Part shown: piece by piece, positions 22,346-34,221 of the stretch
Layout: every line of letters starts with the position of its first letter
Numbering within the stretch: the stretch's first letter is position 1
Assembly (NCBI RefSeq): GCF_905475395.1
Contig: NC_058338.1
Coordinates: 8,260,935 to 8,324,934 of the forward strand
Direction: 5' to 3'
DNA length: 64,000 nt
DNA from: Chrysoperla carnea
Taxonomy: Eukaryota > Arthropoda > Insecta > Neuroptera > Chrysopidae
Notes under the pieces: model-generated
Database searches by the model: none
The model's input: only the letters and a program-made list of their open reading frames with translations
Told to the model about the DNA's origin: nothing
Translations under genes and position numbers: made by a program

Positions 22346-23185
22346 CTTAAAAAATCAAAATATTGCGATATCTCAGAAACTTTGCATCCAATCGTTAAAT
22401 TAACCGGATTTTTATACTTTTTGGATGAAAATTACCCCATCCACCAAGTTTTATCAAATTCCAAAACAAAAATTTTTTTTGCATTTTTCTCGATTTTTTC
22501 AAAGGGATGCCCCTTAAAAAAATTTCAAAAAATCGAAAATTTGTTCTTCTCTCCAATTTTGATAAAACTCAGTATATAAGGTAATTTTGACCCTTAAAGT
22601 ACAAAAATCGCGTTAATTTGATGACTGGTCGAGTATTTTTTGAGATATTGACTAAAATCGATACAAATTTTGCGATATCTCAGAAACTCTGCATCCAATC
22701 GTTAAATTAACCGGATTTTTATACTCTTTGGATCAAAATTACCCCATCCACCGAGTTTCATCAAATTCCAAAATAAAGATTTTTTTTGCATTTTTCTCGA
22801 TTTTTTCAAAGGGGTACCCCTTAAAAAAATTGCAAAAAACCGAAAAAATTCTCTTATCTCCAATTTCGATAAAACTCAGTATATAAGGTAATTTTGACCC
22901 AAAAAGTACAAAAATCGCGTTAATTTGATGACAGGTCGAATATTTTTTGAGATATTGACTAAAATCGATCCAAATATTGTGATATCTCAGAAACTCTGCA
23001 TCCAATCGTTAAATTAACCGGATTTTTATACTTTTTGGATCAAAATTACCCCATCCACCGAGTTTCATCAAATTCCAAAACAAATTTTTTTTTTTGCATT
23101 TTTCTCGGTTTTTTCAAAGGGCACCCCTTAAAAAAATTGCAAATAATCGAGAACTTTTTTTTATCTCCAATTTCAGTTGTGTTTT
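22346..23185 (+). repeat. Sat307 tandem array, about 2.7 units
   Basis: GATATCTCAGAAACT starts near 22366, 22673 and 22981, spaced 307 bp, with GCATCCAATCGTTAAATTAA after each. Units also share CCCCATCCACCGAGTTT and GAGATATTGACTAAAATCG. Two more blocks lie at 28815-29260 and, inverted, at 45615-46250. Reading frames inside are by-products of the repeat. Confidence 0.92.
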
Positions 23186-23980
23186 TTAACACAAAATATA
23201 TACAATATAATGTTTAGGTTCAAGTTTATATCAATATTGTGTCAATTTCAGTTGATGGAAAAACACAGAGAAAAACTATCGACAACAAACAACAGAATAA
23301 AAAAAAAAAAACCTTTTTTCATAACATCGAACAACATTATTACACATAAGAGATAAATTTTATACTTTGTAAAAAAAAAATATAGTCGGAGAGTATGAAT
23401 GTAGACGCTAATCTTTGTGCGTCTGTTGTTTTTCTTTAATTTGCTAAAATAGGGTATTCTACTATATTTGAAAAATGACTTCAAAATATTGATTTTGCTA
23501 ATTAAAAGCAACCAAAAATTTATTTCGGAAAAATACACACGCTTTCTTGCGAAAAACTTAAATTAAAATTTAAACCTTTTTTAATCTGTCAAAAAACGCG
23601 GGCATTCAATTTGGTGACGTAATATTGGTATCATTATACAAAATAACACAGATATGTTTGACAGATATATTCATAGACAATTAATTATAATAAATATAAT
23701 TATATATTATCTATGGATATATTATACCAAGCTGTCTACACTGAACTTACTGATGGTCTATGGTTCATACTGATATGACATCACATCAGGGCTTCGCAAG
23801 ATACGGGCCAAAACGTAAAAAAATCATTTTCCAAGGTGGCGGCAAAGGTGGGTTAATTTAACGACTACGCAAAATCAAATTTCAGGTTTCCAAACTATTC
23901 CCTTTTGAATAAATTAATAAAACCTAGTGCTAAAACTTTTGGGTCACCCCTCTATGATTTACGTAAGTGTACTGGACCGA
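23186..23980. other. AT-rich DNA, nothing recognised
   Basis: No supported gene or repeat boundary was found. Confidence 0.5.
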
Positions 23981-24300
23981 ATACAGAATGTTCGATTTAC
24001 ATCTAGGAATGTAAATATCACGATGACAGGGTTCATGCGTTAAGCAATGCATCTAAGTAAAACGTATAATAGGTGTTATATAAAATTGCGAAAGTGACTT
24101 GTATCGTGGCTTATCTGTTGTAGTTCATCTATTCAACTAAGATACTCCCACTCTCTAAGCATCTTACAACTATCTCAACGCATATCGAAGCTTCAACACA
24201 TGCATATAATACCTCTCACTTAAATGCCTTGCTTAACGCATGTATTCTGTCATATTCATGATATTTATATGCCTAGATGTAAATCGAACATCCGGTATAT
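23981..24300. mobile_element. Foldback MITE, long inverted ends
   Basis: Ends of about 95 bp are inverted copies of each other. They start ATACAGAATGTTCGATTTAC, pass GCGTTAAGCAATGCATCTAA and close with CCTAGATGTAAATCGAACAT. The family recurs at 37517-37773 and 61911-62233. No coding was seen. The superfamily is not clear. Confidence 0.88.
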
Positions 24301-24689
24301 TATGCATTGACCAACTAGTATCTCAAATTACAATAGCAAGGATTGTTCATACATGTTACAAAATTAATATTATCAAAGCCAACCAACATTATCTATAGAA
24401 ATACAGAATCCTAAAACATCAAAGAATAATCGTTATATGTACGTTTGAAAACCTAATGTACAGTGTACACACATATTGTCTTATTTTCAACTCAATCTCA
24501 TATGTTTTGATGTAATCGAACGGAAACAATACAAGAAAAGAGACGAAAAAAAAAAAAAAGAAAATTTGATAGGTATGATATAAAGAAAAATGTCTTTGTA
24601 AAATACACACGCATACAGAATGTGCACGGATTGATATTACTAGAGAAAAAAAAATCTGGATTATCTTATATAGTATTTCGTTAGTCTGT
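24301..24689. other. AT-rich DNA, nothing recognised
   Basis: No gene was seen. A poly-A tract lies at 24545-24560. Confidence 0.5.
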
Positions 24690-24905
24690 CTTTTCCTGTC
24701 CGCACGCGATATCTTCCTTATTTCTTTATCAAATTTTATAATTTATCCCTCATTTGCTTGTCAGGCTTATTCCAAAACTTAGCTCACGGTCTTAAAATAT
24801 ACCGCTAGGAAAAATCAGGCTAAAGAGATATTAATAAGTTTTCCTTTTGTTCATTATGTCATTTGTATATCATATCTGTAATAAAATTGCCTAAAAATAA
24901 AAAAA
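24690..24905 (+). repeat. Rep-T copy
   Basis: It matches 18024-18240 in inverse orientation. Shared parts are GCGATATCTTCCTTATT, TTAAAATATACC, TTTTGTTCATTATGT and GTAATAAAATTGCCTA. Confidence 0.75.
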
Positions 24906-25092
24906 GAGTATATTATTGTTGAAATTTATCACTTATATGTTATTTGTCCACCCTGTTTTTTAGCCACAGGTGGAGCACTACGGATTTCCGCTACTCAGAT
25001 AATAAGGACCAAAACGCATGATGCTACTCAGAGGGTGGAGGAGAGCTCGTCAAAAACACATTGATTTGTCATGCCAAGAAGGACATCTCTAT

Positions 25093-25436
25093 ATATTATA
25101 AATGCGAAAGTAAGCATGTTTGTTTGTTTGTTACGCTTTCACGCTAAAACTGGTGAATGGTTTTTAATGAAACTGTACAACAATATAGGTTAGACATTAC
25201 CATAAATTACAGATTTCTGTAAAAATATTCAATATAAAATATTTCACGGGCATCTTTTCTGATATACTCACTGAATAATTACGATTGTTATACATTTAAA
25301 AAAATAGAAAACCATACATATATTTTACCTGTGTAATTATTATTTCGAGTGTTATAGAAAGGGGCTAAGAGTAATTTTTATCAATCTTTACTTTTAAACC
25401 CAGCGAAGCGGGTGGGTATCACTCTAGTTCTTTTAT
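25093..25436 (+). mobile_element. Non-autonomous Helitron-like element
   Basis: It begins near TATATTATAAATGCGAAAGT then has TTACGCTTTCACGCTAAAAC. It ends in the hairpin CCAGCGAAGCGGGTGGG followed by TATCACTCTAG and T, fitting CTRR-T. Related copies lie at 14610-14934, 32812-33109 and 34222-34650. Confidence 0.75.
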
Positions 25437-26599
25437 AAATTATATGTAATATTAATATTAAACATGATATTAAAATGAATAATTAATTTTACATATAATC
25501 ACGGGTTTACCTCAATAATTTTATATTTTAAAAGTATAAATTTTAATTATTATAATGGCTTTTTTTCTTCTATTTTTTGGATTTGTGCAGAATGGATTAT
25601 TTTCTAACCGATTGCGTTAAATAAAAGCATTCCCTTGAAAAGACGTGTTTACAAACAAAAAATTTATTAAAATCTCATGTTGGTTGGATGTTTTATAAAA
25701 CCGAAAATTATAAACAAATTCAAATGCAACAGTTGAGTGCATTAAATTGTAAAATAACATTTTCCAAAAAAAATAAAAAGTTTTTTGTTCAATGTAGTAT
25801 ACAAAAATAAACACAATTCTTTAAAACATCTGTAACTGATTGGAATACAAAACTTTTTTTAATTAAAAAGGCGCGACCTCTATGAATATATTTTACAAGT
25901 TTTTTTTAATATATATATATTTATTTAAACTATATGCTATCTGTTTAATAACAATGTACAGTCAGCGTACAAGTCATGCTGTTGCAGTACACAATAAATT
26001 GTTGCAGTTATGATGAAAAAATAAAAAAAATACATAAAAAAGAAGCTATAATATGATACAGTAGAACCCCGTTCAATCAAACTAATTTGCGCCCCTAGTG
26101 GTACTTAATTGTATTAAAATTAAAGTATGTTTAAGGTATTTGCTTCCTAACACTGCAGTCAAAAGTTGTTGGCTTATTACTCATGGTGTACGTACATGCA
26201 CAGCTATAGATCACAGCCAAATTTTTTTACTGCTTACTGTAGTATTACTACTACTAATGAATACAACACAACCAAGAAATGCACGTATATACTACAATGA
26301 ATACAAAAGTAACTCTCGAGCAGTGAAATAAAATTTCCCGCTTAAGATTCGAGCCGTAGCCTATTTTGAATCATTCTGGTTAAAGTAGCAAAAGAAGACT
26401 AAAAGAAGCTATTTTAAGTTAAAAATGATAAAAAATTTTGGTACATCCAAGCGGTTTATTATATGAAGAAGGAAAAAACTACATAACGTATGAGGTGTAA
26501 AAGTCAGAACATGTTCCAACTATTTGGGCCGAGAGATTTAGATATAAAGGCCACACACATGAATTAAGTGATTAGCTTAGAATACTTATTTGCTTAGTG
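25437..26599. other. AT-rich DNA, possible pogo-like terminus
   Basis: ACAGTAGAACCCCGTTCAAT at 26059-26078 resembles a pogo/Tigger-type transposon end from memory, but no inverted partner was found nearby. No gene was supported. Confidence 0.3.
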
Positions 26600-26790
26600 C
26601 AATATAGTTAACCCTAGTACCTCAGTTTCCGCGGTATGCTTAGGGTATCGGGTTCGATTCCCGTCGTCACAACAAAAATTAATTTAAATAATAGTTGTAA
26701 TGGGCTGATGTAGTGCATGGTATATGCATGAACAGTGAGTACACCAGCCTCTCAAAATAATTGAGTATACCTTTACCAAATACTCTTTGT
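26600..26790 (+). mobile_element. SINE-1 with intact B box
   Basis: It contains the tRNA-like stretch GTATGCTTAGGGTATCGGG and a perfect B box (GGTTCGATTCC, 26651-26661), then the SINE-1 body (GTAATGGGCTGATGTAGTGC, CCAGCCTCTCAAAATAATTG). The A-box part is eroded and the 3' half is missing. Confidence 0.82.
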
Positions 26791-27294
26791 TATATCGGAC
26801 TCATGAAGTCACATAAAGTGACTTACTCAAAGTTTCCTGGTTGAATATTAAGAACTTATTTTAAAATCAAAAAGGAGAAATCTCAATGAATAAGATTTAA
26901 CTGTAGTATATTCTATATAAAATACGACAAAACAGTCATATTATTATATAGAAAAATACATCTTACGGGTACACAAAAGCTTTTTAATTTCGTTTAAAAT
27001 TATGGAAAACTACTGTGCTTGAGTCCTTGTTGCTTTTGTAGAAAAAACTATTCGTACATCCAATGCAAATAAATTAAATTTCAAATATAAATTATACAAA
27101 AAAATTTTTATATTTATTATAATTATTATTATTAATACAGGGAGACCGTGACGTACGAAGTACGTACTTTCCGGCTGCATTTGACTCCAAAAAGAATAAC
27201 TCTTGTGGTTTGCTAAAGTTAACGTATTTAAAGAGTGTTCTGATATTTGCGAGTCGTCGATGGAATACCAACACTTTATTGACATGATCTGTCA
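26791..27294. other. AT-rich DNA, nothing recognised
   Basis: No supported gene or repeat was found. Confidence 0.45.
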
Positions 27295-28219
27295 AAATAA
27301 ATTTGGTGGTAGGGACAATAAAATCGATGCCAGCGCTTCCAGTGAAAAATTTTGACGTCAAAGGAGGCTGTTATGATTAATTGGCAATTCTTTACATGTT
27401 AATGTTATAGAAAATGTCAAATTAAAATTATTGAAAAACACTAATTAATTAAACTTAAGGATGTATGAGCATGACAATAATGTTTGATTTAAAGGCTCAA
27501 AATTTGTTTGTAGGTAGTCTTTTACTCAAAGAATATGTGGTTAAAATTTCAGCATAGGTATCCGTGCAAATTTTTAAGAAAAAAGTCATTAAAAATCGAT
27601 ATAAAATACATTGGCTCTTATGGAGGAATCGCAAAAAACGACATATTTTGGAAGTTTTTGATAATTTTCATTTGGAATGAATGAAAACAAATTAAAAAAA
27701 AACTTTTTAATAGAAAGTAAACATATTAGCAATGAATTAGAAAAGAAAAAAACTAAGTGTCACCGTCCATATAAGGGATGTAAGAGCAGGGTAGATTAAG
27801 GGTTTAAATTATCTTATTTTCAACTTTGATGATGAATTTTGTTATAACTTCATGAATGTAGACGAAAAATAAGAATAAATTTTTTCGATATGTGTCTTGG
27901 TTTTCGAAATATCGAAAGCTAAATAATTAAACAAAATTTTCAATTTTCGATATTTTGAAAATTAAGCCAGATATCGAAAAATTTTATTCTTACTTTTCGT
28001 CTTATATCGTCAAGTAATAATATAAATTTATCATCAAGATTGAAAATATCTATTTTTAAATTTGTGCCCCCACTACCATGCTCATACATCCTTAATAATT
28101 TTCAATGTAAATCTTAAATGCAATCCATACAATTATATATGCATCCATATAATTCTATAATTAAAGTAGTGTATCGTTACCATGGAAACGCCTCCAATAA
28201 AACTCACACACGATGCGAA
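27295..28219 (-). repeat. Rep-R copy split by a MITE
   Basis: The outer parts (27295-27454 and 28096-28219) match the uninterrupted Rep-R at 30837-31223: GGAGGCTGTTATGA on one side and GTTACCATGGAAAC (28176-28189) on the other. Compared with that copy, roughly 115 bp next to the insertion point are missing. Confidence 0.85.
27459..28091. mobile_element. TTAA-type MITE, piggyBac-like
   Basis: The perfect inverted ends are GGATGTATGAGCATG and CATGCTCATACATCC, flanked on both sides by TTAA (27455-27458, 28092-28095), as for piggyBac transposition. An internal GGATGTAAGAGCAGGGTAG near 27777 is a third end-like sequence, suggesting a composite of two related units. There is no transposase coding. 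A second copy lies at 51105-51743. Confidence 0.88.
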
Positions 28220-28713
28220 TAGTAGTTTTTTTTGTCATAATTTCTCATTAAACCGATAAGTTTTAATTTTCTATTATAAAATCTATAAACTATGTTTGCA
28301 CAAGAAAGTATGTACATTGAAACAAATTAAGTACCTAGCTACTATTATAGGTATATACTATTATAAATCTATTATTATTACCAGAGTACTATATAATACA
28401 CACCTAACAAATTAAATTGAATGTTTAATGTAGTGTAATAACACTGATAATATTATCGACATAAACCTCGGAAAGAGAGCCAGCCATCCAAATGGGCAAC
28501 ATTAAAAAAAAAAAATCTATGCAATTGTTGTAATATTAATCAGTTTACGATGTTTTTGTTCATTTTAATCTAGCAAGGGCCAAACACTAATGGGTTTTAT
28601 GTTCATCAAATGTTTTCAATGAAAATAAAATACTAAAATATTAAAACATACAAAACTAAGACGGGTGGTAGAGAAAATAAGAATTTGTGTATGTTTTAAA
28701 TATATAAGTAACT

Positions 28714-28756
28714 AGTGTACCCTGCCACACTTCGCTGTGGGACGTTGCATGGAAAT
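28714..28756 (-). mobile_element. Helitron-like 3' terminus
   Basis: On the minus strand, CCACAGCGAAGTGTGG forms a hairpin, then GCAGGGTACACTAG and T follow, meeting the CTRR-T rule. The element body would extend to higher coordinates, into the Sat307 block that starts about 60 bp away. The other end was not found. Confidence 0.6.
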
Positions 28757-28814
28757 AAATGAGAAGTATCTAGTAAATTTTATGAAATTTAATAAACCCC
28801 CAATAAAAGAATTG

Positions 28815-29260
28815 CATTTGATGACTGGTCAAAATTTATTTGAGATATTGACTAAAATCGATCCAAATATTGCGATATCTCAGAAACTCTGCATCCAATC
28901 ATTAAATTAACGTGATTTTTATACATATTGGATCAAACTTACCCCATCCACTGAGTTTCATCAAATTCCAAAACAAAATTTTTTTTTGCGTTTTTCTCGA
29001 TTTTTTCAAAGGGGCACCCCTTAAAAAAATTGTAAAAAATCGAAAAAATTTTCTTATCTCCAATTTCGATAAAACTCAGTATATAAGGTTATTTTGATCC
29101 AAAAAGTACAAAAATCGGATGCATTTGATGACTGGTCGAGTAGTTTTTGAGATACGGACTTAAATCGATACAAATATTGCGATATATCAGAAACTCTGCA
29201 TCCAATCATTAAATTAACGTGATTTTTATTATTTTTGGATCAAACTTCTTCAATTTCAGC
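28815..29260 (+). repeat. Sat307 block, about 1.5 units
   Basis: Units start at GCGATATCTCAGAAACTC (28872) and GCGATATATCAGAAACTC (29179), 307 bp apart. They share an ATTAAATTAACGTGATTTTT variant that differs from the 22-kb block (ACCGG), so this block has its own lineage. Confidence 0.9.
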
Positions 29261-30836
29261 TCATTTGAACTAAAAGGCACAGCGAGGGATTTTCAAAGAA
29301 GATCTGCTCCGACGATATTCGATACAGTACTTAAGTATTTATACTTTTCAAATTTATGAATCATAATTGATTCAATTCCCAAATTAATTCATTGAAAAAA
29401 AAAAGTTTTTAGGACCACTGCATAAAAACCAAGAAATTTTGTAATAAAAATATTATACTTTGTAAACTTTTTACTATTTAATGCGTAAAAGAAATGAAAA
29501 AGTTTGTTTCCTGTTACGAAAACTTCTTCTACTCTTAAATTGAATAAAAAGAGGTTATGTATTTTTTATGCATTAGTAGAAATTGTCCGAATACATATAC
29601 AGCGTGTGCCGTGACTTAATGGACATAGCTTAAGAGAGTATTATTTGGCCAATTTCAAGTCGAAAGTGCCTTATATACTTTTGTCCAAAACCCAATAGTT
29701 AAGAATTTGACTATTGAATTTAACTAATAAAGTAAAGACATTGATGAGCTAAGTAGTGTAATGTATTATCAATACAAAATTTTTCTTCTTTCGCTACTAA
29801 AGGGACTATTTTTGACCATGTTAAGGATATCTTCTTCGTTGGAAAGTTCTTGCTATACAGAACGTTCTGCGATAGTTTACAAAAAAAAAAATATTTTGTT
29901 GCCCAATGACATATTTTTAAGACCACTTGTTTATTAGGAATTTTTCTAGCAGGAAACCGGAATTATCGACCCTTACTGACGCCTTTACATTTCCGTTACA
30001 ATATCCAGAAATAAATTTTAAATCGCCATATTCTTGCTTTTTAAACCATAGCAACAAAATGCCAGAATGATTTACTATTAAGTTTACTCTTCTTGGCTAT
30101 TATCTTTGAGAACATAATGGTTAAGCACATAACTCCTTAACTATTGCGTTTTGGTCAAAAGTTTGTAAGGTATTTTCGACTTAAATTGTCCAAATTGTCC
30201 AAAAAATATGCTCGTAAGTTATGTCTATCGAGTCATGGTACATCCTGTACGTCGCCATTACGTAAAATTTTTCCTTGTAATTCATACGATATATTTATAT
30301 TCTATGAAAAAAAAAAGACTGACCAAAACTGAACTATTACATAGAAAAAATTTTACTTTATAAAAAATGTAAATGATATTTTTGTATAAAAAGTTATGCG
30401 TGAATCATCAAACTCAAAGAAGGTTCTGTGAAACTTTCCTATACTTTAAGGATAGTATGCTGGAACTTAGGCAATCATATATTAATTTAACTACCACATA
30501 GAAAATTTTTGAGGTGTTTTGGCTCTAACCACTACCCCTGACTGAGTTTTTTTATGAAAATGTAGCAGAATATTCCTAAAAATATTAATAAATAAGGTAC
30601 TCTGTAAAAATAGTTATGTTTTAAAAAAATATGTTTTTTTTTAGTATCTTAGACCCTTGCTTCCCCCTGCCTTAAAACTGCTATTAAATGTAATACCTAG
30701 AAAATTTATTTTGCTTGATAATTCGGGAATAATACCTAACTCCGAAATATAAGATTATCTTAAGATGCAATACTTTGAAACCGACAACTTAGTAACATCT
30801 ACCGTCTAATTTTTGCGTGTTATTCGTTGTGTGCAT
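29261..30836. other. AT-rich DNA, nothing recognised
   Basis: No supported gene, RNA or repeat boundary was found. Confidence 0.5.
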
Positions 30837-31223
30837 AGTCATTCATGGTAGGGACAATAAAAACAATGTCAGCGCTTCCAGTGAAAAATTTTAGCGATAA
30901 AGGAGGCTGTTATGACTAATTGGCAATTCTTTACATGTTAATGTTATAGAAAATGTCAAATTAAAATTATTGAAAAACACCAATTAATTAAACTTATGCA
31001 TTAATAATTGTGAAAATAAGAAATTGCACAAATATTATTTTTCAAATGTAAATTATCATAATTATTTATTTTAATTTGTGAGACAATAATATGAAATTTT
31101 CAATGTAAGTCATAAATGCAATTCATACAATTATATATGCATCCATACAATTCTATAATTAAAGTAGTGTATCGTTAGCATGGAAACGACTCCAATAAAA
31201 CTCACGCACGGTACGAATAGCCG
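30837..31223 (-). repeat. Rep-R copy, nearly full length
   Basis: It spans GGTAGGGACAATAAAAACAA and GCTGTTATGACTAATTGGCA to ACTCACGCACGGTACGAATA. Its palindrome is damaged (GTTAGCATGGAAAC, 31174-31187). It serves as the uninterrupted reference for the split copy at 27295-28219. Confidence 0.85.
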
Positions 31224-32009
31224 ATATGCATAGAGATATAAAAATGATTGGTATAGAAGTGAAACGGAATTCTTCTGACCAGTTAATTCAAAACTACAAT
31301 AGCCAAATAGTTTCTCTTGCTTGAATGATTCATATAAATATGTATAAAATTTACCATACATTTTTTCCGTGAATGATCTGAAAAACATACTGTGATATGA
31401 ATTTTAAATATTTTTTATATTAAAATTCAATTTTTTCGAATAATTTTCACGTAAAAAGCAGAAAATATGGAAAGTTAAATACTTAACTTGTATCCAGAAA
31501 ATTCAATGAATATTTTATTTCTCTTAGGGATCATTATGAGATGTATCCCATTCAACCACATACACACACACACATGTGTGAGGGAAGGAAAACTAGGCAG
31601 TTATTATGAAAATAGCCACACGTAGAATGATATAGAAAAGTACAATTTTTTTTTTTGTTACTAAATACCTTTGGGTTTTGTGAATTTTTAATTAATTGAG
31701 GTAATTTATCTTTTTGTGACGTGTGTGGTGACGTTTTGTTTTGTTTTGTTTTATTTATTTTTTATTTTTTCATTTAGATTTATAAATTTAAATTAATGAC
31801 GAATTTATTCAGTTATTGTATGCGATGTATAGCAATTGTATTTTTTAATTTTTGTAGGAAAAGTAGTGCTCTCGGAAAAGAGTAAACTACCAGAGGGTGT
31901 ACGTTATACATCGAAAATGGGATGTACAAGTTGGGCCATTTTCATATATACATCTTAATGTCTCGCCAAAGACGCACCTTTTAAACAGTGACCTTGACGA
32001 AAATTGTAG
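31224..32009. other. AT-rich DNA, nothing recognised
   Basis: No gene was seen. A short CA run (ACACACACACAC) lies near 31563. Confidence 0.5.
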
Positions 32010-32372
32010 AGTTTGATCCTCTAACGGTTTACAAGATGGGCCCAACGAACCCAAGAACCAATTGACCTGTGTTGCTCATTTACGAAATCCTTCTACCGCC
32101 CTGAGTACCCTATAAAAATTTTAGCAAGATATCTCTTTTCGGTTTTGAGTTTTCGTACCGACAGACAGAGGGACATATGGACGGACAAATAGGAATGAAC
32201 TAATTCGGTGATTTTATGGATACCTATACCAAAATTTTGTTAAGTACTAAGAACAAGTGAAAACAACCGTTGGCAAAATTTTGTTCGGAGCATCAATATT
32301 TTTAAGCGTTATAAACTTGGGACTAAACTTAGTATACCTTAATATATATTACATATATACAGGGTATATAAA
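32010..32372 (+). repeat. Rep-P copy, right part
   Basis: It matches the family from CTCTAACGGTTTACAAGATG through GACAGACAGAGGGACATATG to GGGACTAAACTTAGTATACC. It ends in a diverged ACAGGGTATATAAA. Confidence 0.8.
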
Positions 32373-32811
32373 TGAAGAAAATTTAACAGCGACGGAAATA
32401 ATAAAAAGACATAAAGTAGTAAATAATTTAAATACACATATAAAATGAATGTAAAAATAAAATTAAAAACAAAAACAGGAAACAATTACATCAATTTCCT
32501 AAAAGAATAATAAAACAATTTGAAAATTAATAACTAACTAACTAACTATATTATTTATATTTATATTTTATCATATTACCAACATAATAATATGTACAAA
32601 CGTAAGCAGTAAGACACCATCCATCTACATATTATACTTTTATCATTTTTTATTATGGAAAAAATAAAATTGATAACACAGAAATGTAAATATAAACATG
32701 GTAGTTACCCAAAACAAATCGTGGTAATAATAAATATTATTTTACACAATGTAACACATAAAAATATTTTCAAAAATAAAGATATATTTAATAAAAAAAA
32801 AAACAAAAATT
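32373..32811. other. AT-rich DNA, nothing recognised
   Basis: No supported gene or repeat was found. Confidence 0.5.
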
Positions 32812-33109
32812 TGACATTACCATAAATTATAGATTTCTGTACAAGTAGTCAGTCATTTGACATTATCATAAATTACAGGTTTCTATAAAAATAGTCAGAA
32901 TACAATATTTCATGGCCATCTTTTCTGGTATACTCAATGAATAATAACGACAATTATACATTTAAAAAAAATAGAAAACCATACATATATTTTACCTTTG
33001 TAAAACAATCCTTACCATTATTTCGAGTTTTATAGAAAGGGGATAAGCGAGAGCAATCTTTATCAATCTTTACTTTTAAACCCAGCGAAGCGGGTGGGTA
33101 TTACTCTAG
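32812..33109 (+). mobile_element. Helitron-like element, 3' part
   Basis: The end reads CCAGCGAAGCGGGTGGG then TATTACTCTAG and T, as at 25436. The 5' head is missing. A stretch of about 50 bp around CATTAcCATAAATTAcAG is duplicated at 32815 and 32862. Confidence 0.75.
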
Positions 33110-33437
33110 TATTTTTATAAATACTGTGACAAGATACGGGTAAACATTCAACCCTCATATTAGTTTTATTGATTCCTTACTTTGGATGACTCTGTACCTT
33201 ATTTTGTTGAATATATTTTTGTTGTACGAAAATTGTTAAATGTTTAAGAAACCATTTTCTTTCAAAAATAAGAATTTTATCTGAATGTATTCTATAAAGA
33301 CATGTGTACTGTTACATGAAGTGTATAGTCAGTTCTAAAATATAACAATGTCTGTATTTATATATAATATCATATAATTATCGTCTTAGTTCGACGTCCA
33401 ATCAAACGAATTTAGCCTAGCTCATCGTGATTTATGT

Positions 33438-33476
33438 ATCGTTACCATGGAAACGAAACTCACGCACGGGGCGAAT
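33438..33476 (-). repeat. Rep-R end fragment
   Basis: Only the end survives: GTTACCATGGAAAC (33441-33454), then AACTCACGCACGGGGCGAAT. Confidence 0.7.
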
Positions 33477-33477
33477 A

Positions 33478-33637
33478 AACATGAAGGAGGTTCACTTAGC
33501 CTCTGAAATTGAGTAGCTGATAAATGAAATTTTCAGCGGGAAGATGAGAAAACACATATATATGGTATCATAATGGGCTCTATAGCCTAAGTGTGTCCTT
33601 CGTTGACAGCCGATATAACCTAACCTAACCTAACCAT
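33478..33637 (+). mobile_element. SINE-1, 3' part with AACCT tail
   Basis: It matches the SINE-1 body from CATGAAGGAGGTTCACTTAG to TTGACAGCCG, and ends ATAACCTAACCTAACCTAAC. It begins immediately after a Rep-R end, so either one truncated the other or the SINE landed at the Rep-R edge. Confidence 0.82.
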
Positions 33638-34221
33638 CATAACCTACTTTTTTCTGATTCTTCCGTCTAGAATCTTCCTTCTTATATGGGAGTAAAATAT
33701 TATGACAATTATTTACTATACCATTAATTATTCAACAGGATTCATTTATTTTATATGTTTCGTATATTAACCAAAGCCACAAAAATATTTTAGTATATAT
33801 TTGTGTTTCAAAAAAGAAATGTTTCAACATAATAAATCATATTATCATTATATTATATTTTCTGTAAAAGAAAACTATTTGAAATTGAATTTATCTCCTG
33901 GAAATATAAATTTGGTGTGTATATGATGTAATATTATATTATATATGTATTATATATATATTTATATCTTTATATTTGTATTTTATATAATAAAATATTA
34001 TTATTGTTAACCATATAAATGGATATTTATATGTATTATTATGTATATTTACATTTATTTATTTATTCAATTCTTCTATTTTAAGAGCCAAAGGGTAGTA
34101 AATTTTTTAAATATGTTTTCTAACTAGAAATTTAAAAATATTTATGTACCTACACGTTCTACTTACAAAAAGTAATATTTCATTCGTATGATTTTAGAGG
34201 GATTTTTGAATTTATTTGAGA
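33638..34221. other. Very AT-rich DNA with TA runs
   Basis: Low-complexity TATAT tracts fill 33920-34000. No gene was recognised. Confidence 0.5.

Noticed and set aside
22382..23217. Several 60-90 codon frames
   Set aside because: They fall inside Sat307 units, recur with the repeat and appear on both strands, so they are by-products of the tandem array.
26059..26331. A pogo/Tigger element
   Set aside because: Only one end-like sequence (ACAGTAGAACCCCGTT) was found, with no inverted partner and no transposase motif.
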